NCBI GenBank assembly: GCA_937888765.1
Contig: CALASU010000069.1
Span: forward strand, 1 to 15,210
Length of the DNA: 15,210 bases
Source: an uncultured Clostridia bacterium
Lineage (GTDB): Bacteria; Bacillota; Clostridia; Lachnospirales; Anaerotignaceae
Direction: 5' to 3'
Shown piece after piece: positions 5,627 to 12,914 of this stretch. The notes beneath the pieces were generated by a model. The model saw only the letters and a program-made list of their open reading frames with translations, was not told the origin of the DNA and made no database searches. Numbering within the stretch: position 1 is the first letter of the stretch; every line of letters begins with the position of its first letter. Both the position numbers and the translations under genes were made by a program.

Positions 5627-7420
5627 ATGAAGAAATGGGCGATTTGTGTCCTGAGTGCGATAGCTGCATTTTCGGGCGTGTTTTTTCATGTATTTGAAAC
5701 GGCTGACAAAATGGTGGGAGATGTCCTGTATCATAAGCCGGATGCGGTAAATGGGGAAATCCGTATCATCAAAATAGATGATCGTACGATGAACCGACTG
5801 GGGGATTTCTCGCAATGGGATCGTTCGGTATATGCAGATCTGCTGGAAATGCTTTATGTTTCCGAAGAGGTGCGTCCTGCGGTTACGGGCTTTGATATTC
5901 TGTTCAGCAGTGAAAAAGAAGCAGAATCCGATGCACGTTTTGCGGAAATCTGTGCAGAGTACGGAAATATTGTCACAGGGTTCAGCTATGTGTTTGAAGA
6001 AGAACTGGCAGTTAACAGCGATGGAGAACTGATTGCAGATAAGCTGACAGTACAGGAAAAGGTACTGCCGTATGAAGCCTTGCGCCAGAGCACAAAGCAG
6101 GGTTTTGTAAATGCAGTGATGGATCAGGATGACAGTGTAATCCGAAATGCATTTTTATATTTTGATGAAACAGACGGCATGAGAGCCAAAAGCTTTGATT
6201 CTATGGTTTATGAAGAATACATGGATTTCTGCGGTATAGAACCGACTTACCCCACAGAGGAGAGAATGCTGACATTCCGTTACAGCGGCGAGCCTGAGGA
6301 TTATGAAAATATATCTCTGATTGATGTTCTGGACGGAACGGTTCCTGCGGAAACCTTTGATGACTGCATTGTTCTGGTTGGGGCGTATGCTTCGGGTATG
6401 ATGGACTCCTATTTTGTCCCTGTTGACAGAGGACAGCAGATGTACGGGGTAGAAGTACATGCAAATGCACTGCAGGCAATCATGGAAGGAAAAGTGATTC
6501 GTCCGATCCCTGTATGGGCGGATGCACTGCTTGCGGCGGTGCTGATCGGCGGACTGGCACTGCTCTGCGAAAAGCTGAGCGCAGTGAAGACCATTCTGCT
6601 GTGCGGTGCGGCGGCACTTGGGAAACTTGGCGCAGGCTTTCTGCTGTTTGCCTCCGGCTGGACATGGAACCACACGGTTATGCCGGTGCTTGCGGTACTG
6701 CTTGCAGTACTTTATACGGCACTGCATTACCATAAGGCGAGAGCGGCGAAACAGAGCATAGAAAATGCGTTCAGTAAATATGTTGCACCGCAGATCATAA
6801 AGGATATCGCGAAGGATGGTACCTATGAACTGAAGCTGGGCGGCGAAAACAGAGAGATCGCTGTACTGTTTGTGGATATCCGCGGGTTTACGCCTTTGTC
6901 TGAAAGTCTGGAACCGGAGCAGGTTGTGGATATTCTGAACGGCTATCTGGAACTGACCACAAACAGCATTTTCCGTCATGGCGGTACACTGGACAAGTTT
7001 ATCGGTGATGCTACAATGGCGGTATTCAATATGCCCTTTGATGTGGACGATTACGTGTATAAAGCACTGCTTGCCGCATGGGATATCGTGCAGGGCGGCA
7101 ATCGGATTGAACAGCAGTATATGGAAAAATACGGGAAATCCGTCGGTTTTGGTGTGGGCGTGAACTGTGGCCCTGCTGTTGTCGGCAATATCGGCTGTGA
7201 ATTCCGTATGGACTATACAGCCATCGGTGATACCGTTAATACGGCGGCTCGTCTGGAATCCAATGCACCCAAAGGCTGTGTTTACATCAGTGAAGCAGTC
7301 TATGAGCAGGTTAAGGATCGTATTACTGTGGAAGAAGTGGGCGAAATCCCGCTGAAAGGGAAATCCAAGAGTGTATTTGTGTATTCCGTGACAGGAATCA
7401 ACGGATATGAAGGTCAGTAA
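5627..7420 (+). CDS. CHASE2-domain class III adenylate cyclase, membrane sensor
   Basis: This 597-residue sensor-enzyme is predicted to make cAMP from ATP. Residues 4-22 are a signal anchor. Residues ~30-290 form an extracytoplasmic CHASE2 domain (IRIIKIDDRTM, VTGFDILFS, GFVNAVMDQDDSVIR, YGVEVHANALQAIMEG). Three membrane spans follow at about 296-314, 319-341 and 346-364, as is usual after CHASE2. A linker with SKYVAPQIIKDI leads to the class III cyclase domain (~408-595). All catalytic residues are present: metal-binding D417 (FVDIRGFT) and D461 (DKFIGD), ATP-selecting K457 with T531 (DYTAIGDTVN), and transition-state N538 and R542 (NTAAR). The Lys/Thr pair indicates adenylate rather than guanylate specificity (family knowledge). 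AAAGGAGGGGG precedes the ATG. The FecR lipoprotein gene starts 14 bp downstream, so the two are co-transcribed. Confidence 0.93.
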   Translation: MKKWAICVLSAIAAFSGVFFHVFETADKMVGDVLYHKPDAVNGEIRIIKIDDRTMNRLGDFSQWDRSVYADLLEMLYVSEEVRPAVTGFDILFSSEKEAESDARFAEICAEYGNIVTGFSYVFEEELAVNSDGELIADKLTVQEKVLPYEALRQSTKQGFVNAVMDQDDSVIRNAFLYFDETDGMRAKSFDSMVYEEYMDFCGIEPTYPTEERMLTFRYSGEPEDYENISLIDVLDGTVPAETFDDCIVLVGAYASGMMDSYFVPVDRGQQMYGVEVHANALQAIMEGKVIRPIPVWADALLAAVLIGGLALLCEKLSAVKTILLCGAAALGKLGAGFLLFASGWTWNHTVMPVLAVLLAVLYTALHYHKARAAKQSIENAFSKYVAPQIIKDIAKDGTYELKLGGENREIAVLFVDIRGFTPLSESLEPEQVVDILNGYLELTTNSIFRHGGTLDKFIGDATMAVFNMPFDVDDYVYKALLAAWDIVQGGNRIEQQYMEKYGKSVGFGVGVNCGPAVVGNIGCEFRMDYTAIGDTVNTAARLESNAPKGCVYISEAVYEQVKDRITVEEVGEIPLKGKSKSVFVYSVTGINGYEGQ

Positions 7421-7434
7421 GGAAAGGGGGGCGT

Positions 7435-10400
7435 ATGGTGATTCATAAAAGAAGAATCCGCAGACGGCACATTGCTGCAAGAGCAGTACTGACGGCTCTG
7501 CTGGTCATGGCAATGCTTGCGGGCTGCGGTGGAGAACAATATCGCATCATCAATGTTTCCGAGGTTTCCGGTCAGGTCAGCGTGGTAGAGGAAAGCAGCG
7601 AATATCGTGCCTATCCGAAAATGCACCTGCAGGAGGGACATACAGTGGTTACCTCCGGCGGCAGCTATACCCGTATGGTTCTGGATGAGGATAAATATAT
7701 CAAGCTGGAAGAAGGCAGCCGCGCGGCAGTGCAGGCACTTGCAAACGGCAGGACAGAAATCAATCTGGAACGCGGTGCGATTACAAATGAAATTGTAAAG
7801 CCTCTTTTTGAGGGACAGAGCTATATTGTAAATACACCCAATGCAACACTGGCGGTGCGTGGCACATATTTCCGCGTGGAACTTGACAGAGCGGAAAATG
7901 GTGATCTGCTGACAAAGGTATTTACTTATGGCGGTACAGTAGTCAGCCAGAGAAAACTGCCTGACGGCACGCTGGTAGACGAAGAAGTACTGATCTCTGC
8001 GGGACACAGAGCAACGATCAGTACGGATGCGGAAAAAACCGTTTATCTGGAAGAGCCTGTTTATGATGTTATCAGAACAGTCATTCCAATGAAGTTAGAA
8101 GAAATTTCTGACAGAGAACTGATAGATCTATATTTCTCTTCTCAGAATGGACATGAACTGTTTGAACCTACGGAGAGAATTTACCGCACTGTAACAGACA
8201 GAGGTCTGGACACAGAGAAATATACCTCTGCTTATGAACAGGCATCTGCCATGGGGCTGACTGGGAAAGGTACTGCTCCCGATGATAAATTTCCAATGCT
8301 TTCTGATGCAGCGGCGGGGATAGAGGAGCTGTTTGGTCTGCATCATGCGCCTTTAGACGGTGACATGGAAGATACACAGACGATTTTTGAAAAAATTACA
8401 CAGCCGATCATAGAAATGATTACAGGAGAGGAGCCTGAGGAAGCACCTGTAACGGAAGAGCAGACTCCCGCTGGGGAGACACCTGTAATAGAAGAACAGG
8501 TTTCTGCTGAGAAAGTACCTGTAACAGAAGAGCGGCTTCCTGCTGAGGAAGTACCTCCTGCGGCAGAAATACTGCCTTCTCCTCCTCCTGCGGAAGTGCC
8601 GGAAATACAGATCCCGACAGAGGAACAGCCTCCTGCGGAAGAAATCCCTTCTGTAGAAGAAGTACCTCCGACAGAGGAAATCCCTCCTGCAGAGGAAGTA
8701 CCTCCAACAGAGGAAATCCCTCCTGTGGAAGAAGTACCTCCGACAGAGGAAATCCCTCCTGTGGAAGAAGTACCTCCGACAGAAGAGATCCTTCCCCCTC
8801 CTCCCCCTGAGGAAGTGCCGGAAATTCAGATCCCGACACAGCCCGAACAGGATAAAGAAGAGGATCAGGACAAAGACCCTGAAGATACAGACAAAGAAGA
8901 AACAGACAAAGACTCTGAGGATACGGAGGAACAGGAACCCGAAGACCCGGATAAAGATATTGGCGGTGGCTCTGGCGGCAGTTCCGGCGGTGGTTCCGGT
9001 GGTAGTTCCGGTGGTAGTTCGGGCGGCGGTTCCGGTGGTAGTTCCGGTGGTAGTTCGGGCGGCGGTTCCGGCGGTGGTTCCGGCGGAAGTACTGACACTG
9101 TATGTGCACATAGCAATATTACATCGCATACTTCCAAAGCACCGACCTGTATGCAGACAGGGATACAGACATATACCTGTGTAGATTGTCATGAAGTACA
9201 GTCTACAACGACACTTCCGATCAATGCTTCAAATCATAGTACCCTGCTGTGGACGATACCTGCGACCTGTACAGCAGCAGGATATTTCCGTACAACCTGT
9301 ACGAATACGGATACAGATGGTAACCTGTGTACATATGAGTTGATAGAAGAAAATGCGGAAGCTCCTGCGTTGGGGCATGATATGCTCACACCAACACTGC
9401 ATCCTTGCCAGAGCGGAGAGGTAACAGCGACCTGCCAGAATACAGGCTGTGATTATTCTGAAACAGTGACGGTTGCAGCAACGGCATCTCATGTAAATGG
9501 TGTATCTGTAGAAACAACAGCGGCAACCTGTATCAGCGAAGGGGAAAGAACAACAACCTGTACAGTCTGCGGAGAAGTGACAAACATACAGGTAATCGCA
9601 AAAACAGCACATACAGCACCTGATGGTGCCACAGAAGCAGAAACAACGTGTGCAGTGGATGGATGCAATGAAAGAATGATCAACCTCAATAGTACAGAGT
9701 TTGATTCCGCATTTGCATATTATCTGAAATCGGAATCGAATGGCTATGATTATCAGCTTCCACAAGGCTATCTGGTAGGAGAAGAATTAACGGCACTGCA
9801 AACGTTTGGTATTGGCGTTGGTTCCAGTGAACATACGATCACTTCCCTGAAAGGCATTGAGAATCTGGATACGATTCAGCATCTGAAGTTAGAGAATTGT
9901 TATGCACTGACAGCTGCACCTCTTGCAAATATGCCGAATCTGCAGACAGTTTCTGTGAACGGCTGTTCTGCCTTAACGGGAATCAATCTGATTAATTCAA
10001 GTTCTTTACAAGAACTTACGCTTACTAATCTGCCTTATCTGACAGGGCTGAACCTGACAAACAGCGGTTTGAAAAAATTGAATGTAAACAGTGGCACAGA
10101 TGATTTTTGGAGCAATTTTGTTACTACAGGCTGCAGTGATCTGGAAATCAACTACAGCAGCTATAATATAGAAAACTTCACTCTTTCTGGCAAAACACCT
10201 GTAAAGAGCCTTTCCGTTAACAGTGGTTCTGTAAAAACGGTTGATGTTTCCGGTTGTACAAATATGCAAAGTCTTACGTTTACCGACTGCTATGGGCTGC
10301 AGACAATAAATGTTTCTGATACAGCATTGACGGAATTGGATGTAAGTAATTGCAGTGCTCTGACAGAAATTAAAGTTGGTACGGATGGATTAACAGCAGG

Positions 10401-10449
10401 AGATATTACTTTGCCGTTTGGTGTGGATGCTAATATTATCGTACCTTGA
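7435..10449 (+). CDS. Modular surface lipoprotein: FecR domain, Pro/Glu repeats, Cys modules, leucine-rich-type repeats
   Basis: This 1004-residue protein has a basic N-terminus and lipobox LAGC (Cys31), so it should be lipid-anchored outside the membrane. A FecR domain (~40-200; core VNTPNATLAVRGTYFRVE) lies next to the membrane. A helical region (~210-330) is followed by a Pro/Glu stretch (~333-468, including four 12-residue repeats), an acidic Asp/Glu/Lys stretch (469-508) and a Gly/Ser linker (510-552). Cys modules follow, with the pattern TCxxxGxxTxTCxxC (C557-C744, including APALGHD). Leucine-rich-type repeats (~800-985) rich in Asn, Cys and Leu end the protein. FecR domains act in envelope signalling, and pairing with CHASE2 cyclases is a known genomic association. 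Co-transcription suggests it senses for the cyclase. Start: ATG 7435; an in-frame GTG at 7438 has better spacing. Confidence 0.85.
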   Translation: MVIHKRRIRRRHIAARAVLTALLVMAMLAGCGGEQYRIINVSEVSGQVSVVEESSEYRAYPKMHLQEGHTVVTSGGSYTRMVLDEDKYIKLEEGSRAAVQALANGRTEINLERGAITNEIVKPLFEGQSYIVNTPNATLAVRGTYFRVELDRAENGDLLTKVFTYGGTVVSQRKLPDGTLVDEEVLISAGHRATISTDAEKTVYLEEPVYDVIRTVIPMKLEEISDRELIDLYFSSQNGHELFEPTERIYRTVTDRGLDTEKYTSAYEQASAMGLTGKGTAPDDKFPMLSDAAAGIEELFGLHHAPLDGDMEDTQTIFEKITQPIIEMITGEEPEEAPVTEEQTPAGETPVIEEQVSAEKVPVTEERLPAEEVPPAAEILPSPPPAEVPEIQIPTEEQPPAEEIPSVEEVPPTEEIPPAEEVPPTEEIPPVEEVPPTEEIPPVEEVPPTEEILPPPPPEEVPEIQIPTQPEQDKEEDQDKDPEDTDKEETDKDSEDTEEQEPEDPDKDIGGGSGGSSGGGSGGSSGGSSGGGSGGSSGGSSGGGSGGGSGGSTDTVCAHSNITSHTSKAPTCMQTGIQTYTCVDCHEVQSTTTLPINASNHSTLLWTIPATCTAAGYFRTTCTNTDTDGNLCTYELIEENAEAPALGHDMLTPTLHPCQSGEVTATCQNTGCDYSETVTVAATASHVNGVSVETTAATCISEGERTTTCTVCGEVTNIQVIAKTAHTAPDGATEAETTCAVDGCNERMINLNSTEFDSAFAYYLKSESNGYDYQLPQGYLVGEELTALQTFGIGVGSSEHTITSLKGIENLDTIQHLKLENCYALTAAPLANMPNLQTVSVNGCSALTGINLINSSSLQELTLTNLPYLTGLNLTNSGLKKLNVNSGTDDFWSNFVTTGCSDLEINYSSYNIENFTLSGKTPVKSLSVNSGSVKTVDVSGCTNMQSLTFTDCYGLQTINVSDTALTELDVSNCSALTEIKVGTDGLTAGDITLPFGVDANIIVP
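8644..8787 (+). repeat. Four 36-bp tandem repeats encoding Pro/Glu 12-mers
   Basis: Four adjacent 36-bp units encode the consensus IPPVEEVPPTEE (residues 404-451 of the lipoprotein); the last two are nearly identical in DNA. Copies of PEIQIPT flank the block on both sides (residues ~389-395 and ~462-468), so a larger duplication also occurred. Copy number is likely to vary between strains. Confidence 0.9.
8962..9090 (+). repeat. Gly/Ser-coding repetitive linker DNA
   Basis: Short repeats of GGTGGTTCCGGC type encode (GGS)n and (SSGG)n blocks, residues 510-552 of the lipoprotein. They form a flexible linker between the acidic stretch and the Cys modules. The unusual density of GGC/GGT codons contrasts with the flanking DNA. 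Confidence 0.9.
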
Positions 10450-10490
10450 CTTTATAATCAGAAAACAATTTTTAAAATATTTTTTGCTCT

Positions 10491-10518
10491 AATCCCCCTG
10501 CCTTCGGGCAGGGGGATT
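10491..10518 (+). terminator. Intrinsic terminator of the cyclase-FecR operon
   Basis: A perfect 12-bp stem (AATCCCCCTGCC / GGCAGGGGGATT) with a UUCG loop is followed by TTCCGTTTT, starting 41 bases after the stop. It closely resembles the TRAP operon terminator in stem sequence and loop. Confidence 0.92.
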
Positions 10519-10583
10519 TTCCGTTTTCTGGGTATGTTTTCCTTTTCTGGGGCATATCTTTATTGGGAAAGGAAGCGATGCCT

Positions 10584-11051
10584 ATGACAGAAAAAAAGAC
10601 GGAAGGAAATGCGGAAATGCTTTCTGCCCTGCTTGGCACGCAGGGGCAGGATGCGCTGAAAATGATCCGGCGGATGGAACGGCTGAAACGCCTGATGGGA
10701 AACCCTGCACAGCCGCCTGCGGAAATGCCTGCAAAGCATATGACAGAGAAAAAAGAAGAAATCTTTGGACGTAACCGCAGTGAAAACATGATTTCGGCGG
10801 CGATTCCGTTTCTGGACTGGGAGTACCAGAAGGATATATACATCGAGGTGCGGCTGATGGAAATGCGGCGGATGCTTTCGGGGGGACTATTGGAAGCCAG
10901 AGAAAAGCAGGAACAGCCCCCTGCGCACAGACGGCGGCAGATGCTTGGGGCGGTGCGTCCGTATTTATTGCAGGAAGAACGCAGTCAGCTGGATACCATC
11001 GTAAAGATGATGGAACTGAGAGAACTTATAGAGCGGGAGGAAGAAAAATGA
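10584..11051 (+). CDS. Unrecognised small helical protein with internal repeats
   Basis: This 155-residue protein is assigned from the ATG at 10584, which sits eight bases after AAAGGAAG; an ATG at 10578 is too close and upstream TTG 10563 lacks a site. It is charged, Met/Arg/Glu-rich, probably all-helical, with no membrane span or signal. It contains a repeated motif of about 30 residues, most clearly at residues 69-98 (MISAAIPFLD...VRLMEMRRML) and 120-149 (MLGAVRPYLL...VKMMELRELI). A third degenerate copy lies at 12-39 (MLSALLGTQG...MERLKRLM). A Pro-rich linker (PAQPPAEMP) separates the first two. It overlaps the next gene by four bases (ATGA), so the two are translationally coupled. I do not recognise a family; conserved-hypothetical status in clostridia is a guess. 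Confidence 0.7.
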   Translation: MTEKKTEGNAEMLSALLGTQGQDALKMIRRMERLKRLMGNPAQPPAEMPAKHMTEKKEEIFGRNRSENMISAAIPFLDWEYQKDIYIEVRLMEMRRMLSGGLLEAREKQEQPPAHRRRQMLGAVRPYLLQEERSQLDTIVKMMELRELIEREEEK

Positions 11052-11311
11052 AGCAATCGGCATGGGATACGGCAGAGGTGCAGAAGCTGGGAGAGGAACG
11101 CCTGCGGCTGATGCGGGAAGCGGCAGAAAAATGCAAGGGTAAGGATGGCATGGAACGGCTGGATATTTTTCTGGAATACGGAGAACGGCTTGCGGCAGGC
11201 GGGGTGTTGCCGGCGGAAGAACAGAAAGCACTGCTTGCGGCAGTGGCGGCAAGTCTGCCGGCGGAAGAACAGAAGCAGCTTTCCAGAATAATGGGAATGT
11301 TAGGATTATAA
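11048..11311 (+). CDS. Unrecognised 87-residue helical protein, coupled to the preceding gene
   Basis: The ATG overlaps the upstream stop (ATGA) and follows GGGAGGAAG. The protein is predicted to be helical, with a charged N-terminal coiled-coil-like half (EERLRLMREAAEKCKG). Its C-terminal half contains LPAEEQK twice, 16 residues apart, mirrored by a 19-bp direct DNA repeat (11208-11226 and 11256-11274). The ending AAVAASLPAEEQKQLSRIMGML resembles the repeat unit of the upstream protein (AVRPYLLQEERSQLDTIVKMMEL), so the two probably share ancestry or bind one another through the same helical motif. There is no signal or membrane span. The function is unknown. Confidence 0.65.
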   Translation: MKQSAWDTAEVQKLGEERLRLMREAAEKCKGKDGMERLDIFLEYGERLAAGGVLPAEEQKALLAAVAASLPAEEQKQLSRIMGMLGL

Positions 11312-11316
11312 AGAAG

Positions 11317-11353
11317 AAACCGAAAGACCATAAAACAATGGATCTTTCGGTTT
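11317..11353. terminator. Intrinsic terminator of the two-gene helical-protein operon
   Basis: AAACCGAAAGA (11317-11327) pairs perfectly with TCTTTCGGTTT (11343-11353) around a 15-base loop, followed by further T residues. It begins six bases after the stop and may also serve the convergent proline-repeat gene. Confidence 0.85.
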
Positions 11354-11357
11354 TTTG

Positions 11358-11669
11358 TTATGCTTCGGTCTGCGAAAGGAGAAGTCCAAGCGTCAGAAGA
11401 GAAAGAGGGACGGCAGTGTTCTGTGGTGTTTTTGGGGGAGGAGCGGGCGGTGCTTGCGGCGTTTTTTGAGGAGGAGCGGGCGATGCTTGCGGTGGTTTTT
11501 GGGGAGGAACGGGTGGTGCTTGCGGTGGCTTTTTAGGAGGGGCAGGCGGTATCTGCGGCGTTTTTTGAGGCGGAACAGGTGGATCTTTTGGCGGTCTTTG
11601 GGGAGAAACAGGCTTGGTATTTTGCAGGTAATCGGCAAAAGGTGCGGGGATTTTCTGAGAGGAATACAT
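11358..11669 (-). CDS. Proline-repeat protein of unknown function
   Basis: This 103-residue minus-strand gene has GGAGG six bases before its ATG, which the overlapping plus-strand frame lacks. The N-terminus (MYSSQKIPAPFADYLQNTKP) is followed by five 11-residue repeats (residues 25-79) of consensus KxPQxPPxPPQ. The protein ends with a hydrophobic stretch (VPLSLLTLGLLLSQTEA). It should form a stiff polyproline-II rod. The C-terminal segment is short for a membrane span but could anchor or bind. No signal peptide is visible. It is transcribed divergently from the prpE-like gene and converges on the preceding operon. No family is recognised, and similarity searches will be misled by composition. 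Confidence 0.6.
   Translation of the reverse strand: MYSSQKIPAPFADYLQNTKPVSPQRPPKDPPVPPQKTPQIPPAPPKKPPQAPPVPPQKPPQASPAPPQKTPQAPPAPPPKTPQNTAVPLSLLTLGLLLSQTEA
11433..11597 (-). repeat. Five 33-bp repeats encoding Pro-rich 11-mers
   Basis: These repeats encode residues 25-79 of the proline-repeat protein. The unit KxPQxPPxPPQ appears five times, followed by a partial sixth (KTPQ). On the plus strand the DNA is G/T-rich, strongly skewed against the flanks. Confidence 0.85.
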
Positions 11670-11758
11670 AGATAACCTCCGTTCAGATTTTTAACTTATA
11701 TATATGTGGAAGAAAGTTTTTTTATGAAGGGATACTTTTTACCTATAAAAAGAGCGGA

Positions 11759-11815
11759 TTTTGTGGTACAATAAAAAAGAATATGTATAAGGAACCTCTT
11801 TTGTAGTACAAAAGA
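11759..11815 (+). promoter_or_regulatory. prpE-like gene promoter with two related palindromes
   Basis: An extended -10 (TGGTACAAT, 11764-11772) lies 74 bp upstream of the start. It sits inside TTTTGTGGTACAAT (11759-11772), an imperfect copy of the perfect 19-bp palindrome TCTTTTGTAGTACAAAAGA at 11797-11815. The dyad centres (11766 and 11806) are 40 bp apart, close to four helical turns. The arrangement suggests two operator sites for one dimeric regulator, one covering the -10 and one in the leader. The regulator is unknown. Confidence 0.5.
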
Positions 11816-11845
11816 AAAACATCCTTATTTGAAAGGGAACAGAGT

Positions 11846-12637
11846 ATGAAAGAAAGGGTAGAACGAAATTTTCGCATATTGGAATTTCGAGAGAATAAAT
11901 TTGATATTATCGGCGATGTGCACGGATGCTATACAGAGCTGATGGAATTGATCGAGAAGCTGGGTTATCAGGAAAGGGGAGGCATTTATGTGCATCCTGA
12001 GGGCAGACGGCTGATCTCTGTGGGTGATGTGGCAGATAAAGGCGGACAGAATCTGGACTGTCTGAATTTCTGGATGGAGCAGGTGGAAAACGGCGGTGCA
12101 TTCTGGGTGCATGGCAATCACTGCAATAAGCTGTATCGTTATTTTTTGGGGAATCGTGTACATCTGTCGCATGGGCTGGAATGTACAGTGAGTGAACTGG
12201 AGCAGATGCAGAAGGAAGACCGTATGGTATTTCGTAACCGCTATATGCGCTGTTATGAAAGCCAGTGCTATTATCTGCTTCTGGATAAAAAAAAGCTGGC
12301 TGTTGTGCATGGCGGTCTGCGTGCCGAATCCATCGGGAAGTTTTCCAATAAGATCCGTGCGGTCTGTCTGTACGGCGAAACGACGGGAAAATTTGATGAG
12401 AATGGCAAACCGGAGCGTCTGGACTGGGCGGCGGAATATGACGGCGTGCCCTTTGTGGTATATGGGCATACTGTGGCAGAAACGCCAGAAATTATCAATC
12501 GTACCGTTGATATCGACCAGGGCTGTGTATATGGCGGCTATCTGACAGCACTGCGCTATCCTGAAATGGAATTTGTGCAGGTGCGTGCCAAAAAGCAGTA
12601 TGCGGAATATAGCGGCGGCGGCAGTGTGCCGAAATAA
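11846..12637 (+). CDS. prpE: PrpE-like metallophosphatase (bis(5'-nucleosyl)-tetraphosphatase type)
   Basis: This 263-residue cytosolic PPP-family phosphatase probably hydrolyses diadenosine tetraphosphate or a related phosphoester with a dinuclear metal centre. Motifs in order: DIIGDVHGCYTEL (D24, H26), GDVADKGG (D61, D64), HGNHCNKLYRYFLGN (N91, H92), VVHGGLRAE and VVYGHT, then NRTVDIDQGCVYGG. The GNHCNKLYRYxxGN, MHGLE/SHGLE-like and NRTxxIDxGCVxG segments match Bacillus PrpE closely. The usual DRG of the second motif is DKG here (K65), a conservative change at a phosphate-contacting position. AAAGGG lies before the ATG. It is a single-gene unit with its own promoter and terminator. Bacillus PrpE is linked to spore germination (family knowledge); nothing here shows that role. 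Confidence 0.88.
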   Translation: MKERVERNFRILEFRENKFDIIGDVHGCYTELMELIEKLGYQERGGIYVHPEGRRLISVGDVADKGGQNLDCLNFWMEQVENGGAFWVHGNHCNKLYRYFLGNRVHLSHGLECTVSELEQMQKEDRMVFRNRYMRCYESQCYYLLLDKKKLAVVHGGLRAESIGKFSNKIRAVCLYGETTGKFDENGKPERLDWAAEYDGVPFVVYGHTVAETPEIINRTVDIDQGCVYGGYLTALRYPEMEFVQVRAKKQYAEYSGGGSVPK

Positions 12638-12646
12638 AGAAAAAAG

Positions 12647-12682
12647 AAAGGCAATTTTGCAGAAGTCTGCAAGGTTGCCTTT
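12647..12682 (+). terminator. Intrinsic terminator of the prpE-like gene
   Basis: AAAGGCAATTTTGCAG pairs with CTGCAAGGTTGCCTTT over 16 positions including two G-U pairs, with an AAGT loop followed by TTTT. Confidence 0.88.
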
Positions 12683-12914
12683 TTTGCTGACTTTTCACAA
12701 GGAAAAACATTCCGCAGGCTTTTGGAATAGATTCTTTGCAAGAAGTAAAGAACAACATTAGCAAATAAAACAAATTTGTAAAGAGGAAAATAAACCAAAA
12801 ATATCTCTGTGGATTGGGCAGTTTTGCCTAAAGTTTGAAAAAGTCAAGTGTTTTTTGCACTTTTTTTGTTCATACTTACAAAATGTATACAACGAAAGAG
12901 GAATTTTTCAAATA

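Noticed and set aside
6155..7480. 441-codon minus-strand frame opposite the cyclase
   Set aside because: It is a His/Cys/Ile-rich antisense shadow of a gene with all catalytic residues intact.
8644..9090. Regular repeats that might suggest a CRISPR array
   Set aside because: The repeats are contiguous and in frame with a protein, with no unique spacers and no cas genes.
8353..9192. Long minus-strand open frame (279 codons) opposite the Pro/Glu repeats of the lipoprotein
   Set aside because: Its Arg/Phe/Leu/Cys repeats are the antisense of the sense-strand repeats. It has no ribosome binding site, and the sense frame has signal, domains and context.
11355..11675. Plus-strand frame of Arg/Trp/Gly repeats opposite the proline-repeat gene
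   Set aside because: It lacks a ribosome binding site and runs through the terminator. The minus-strand frame has GGAGG at ideal spacing.
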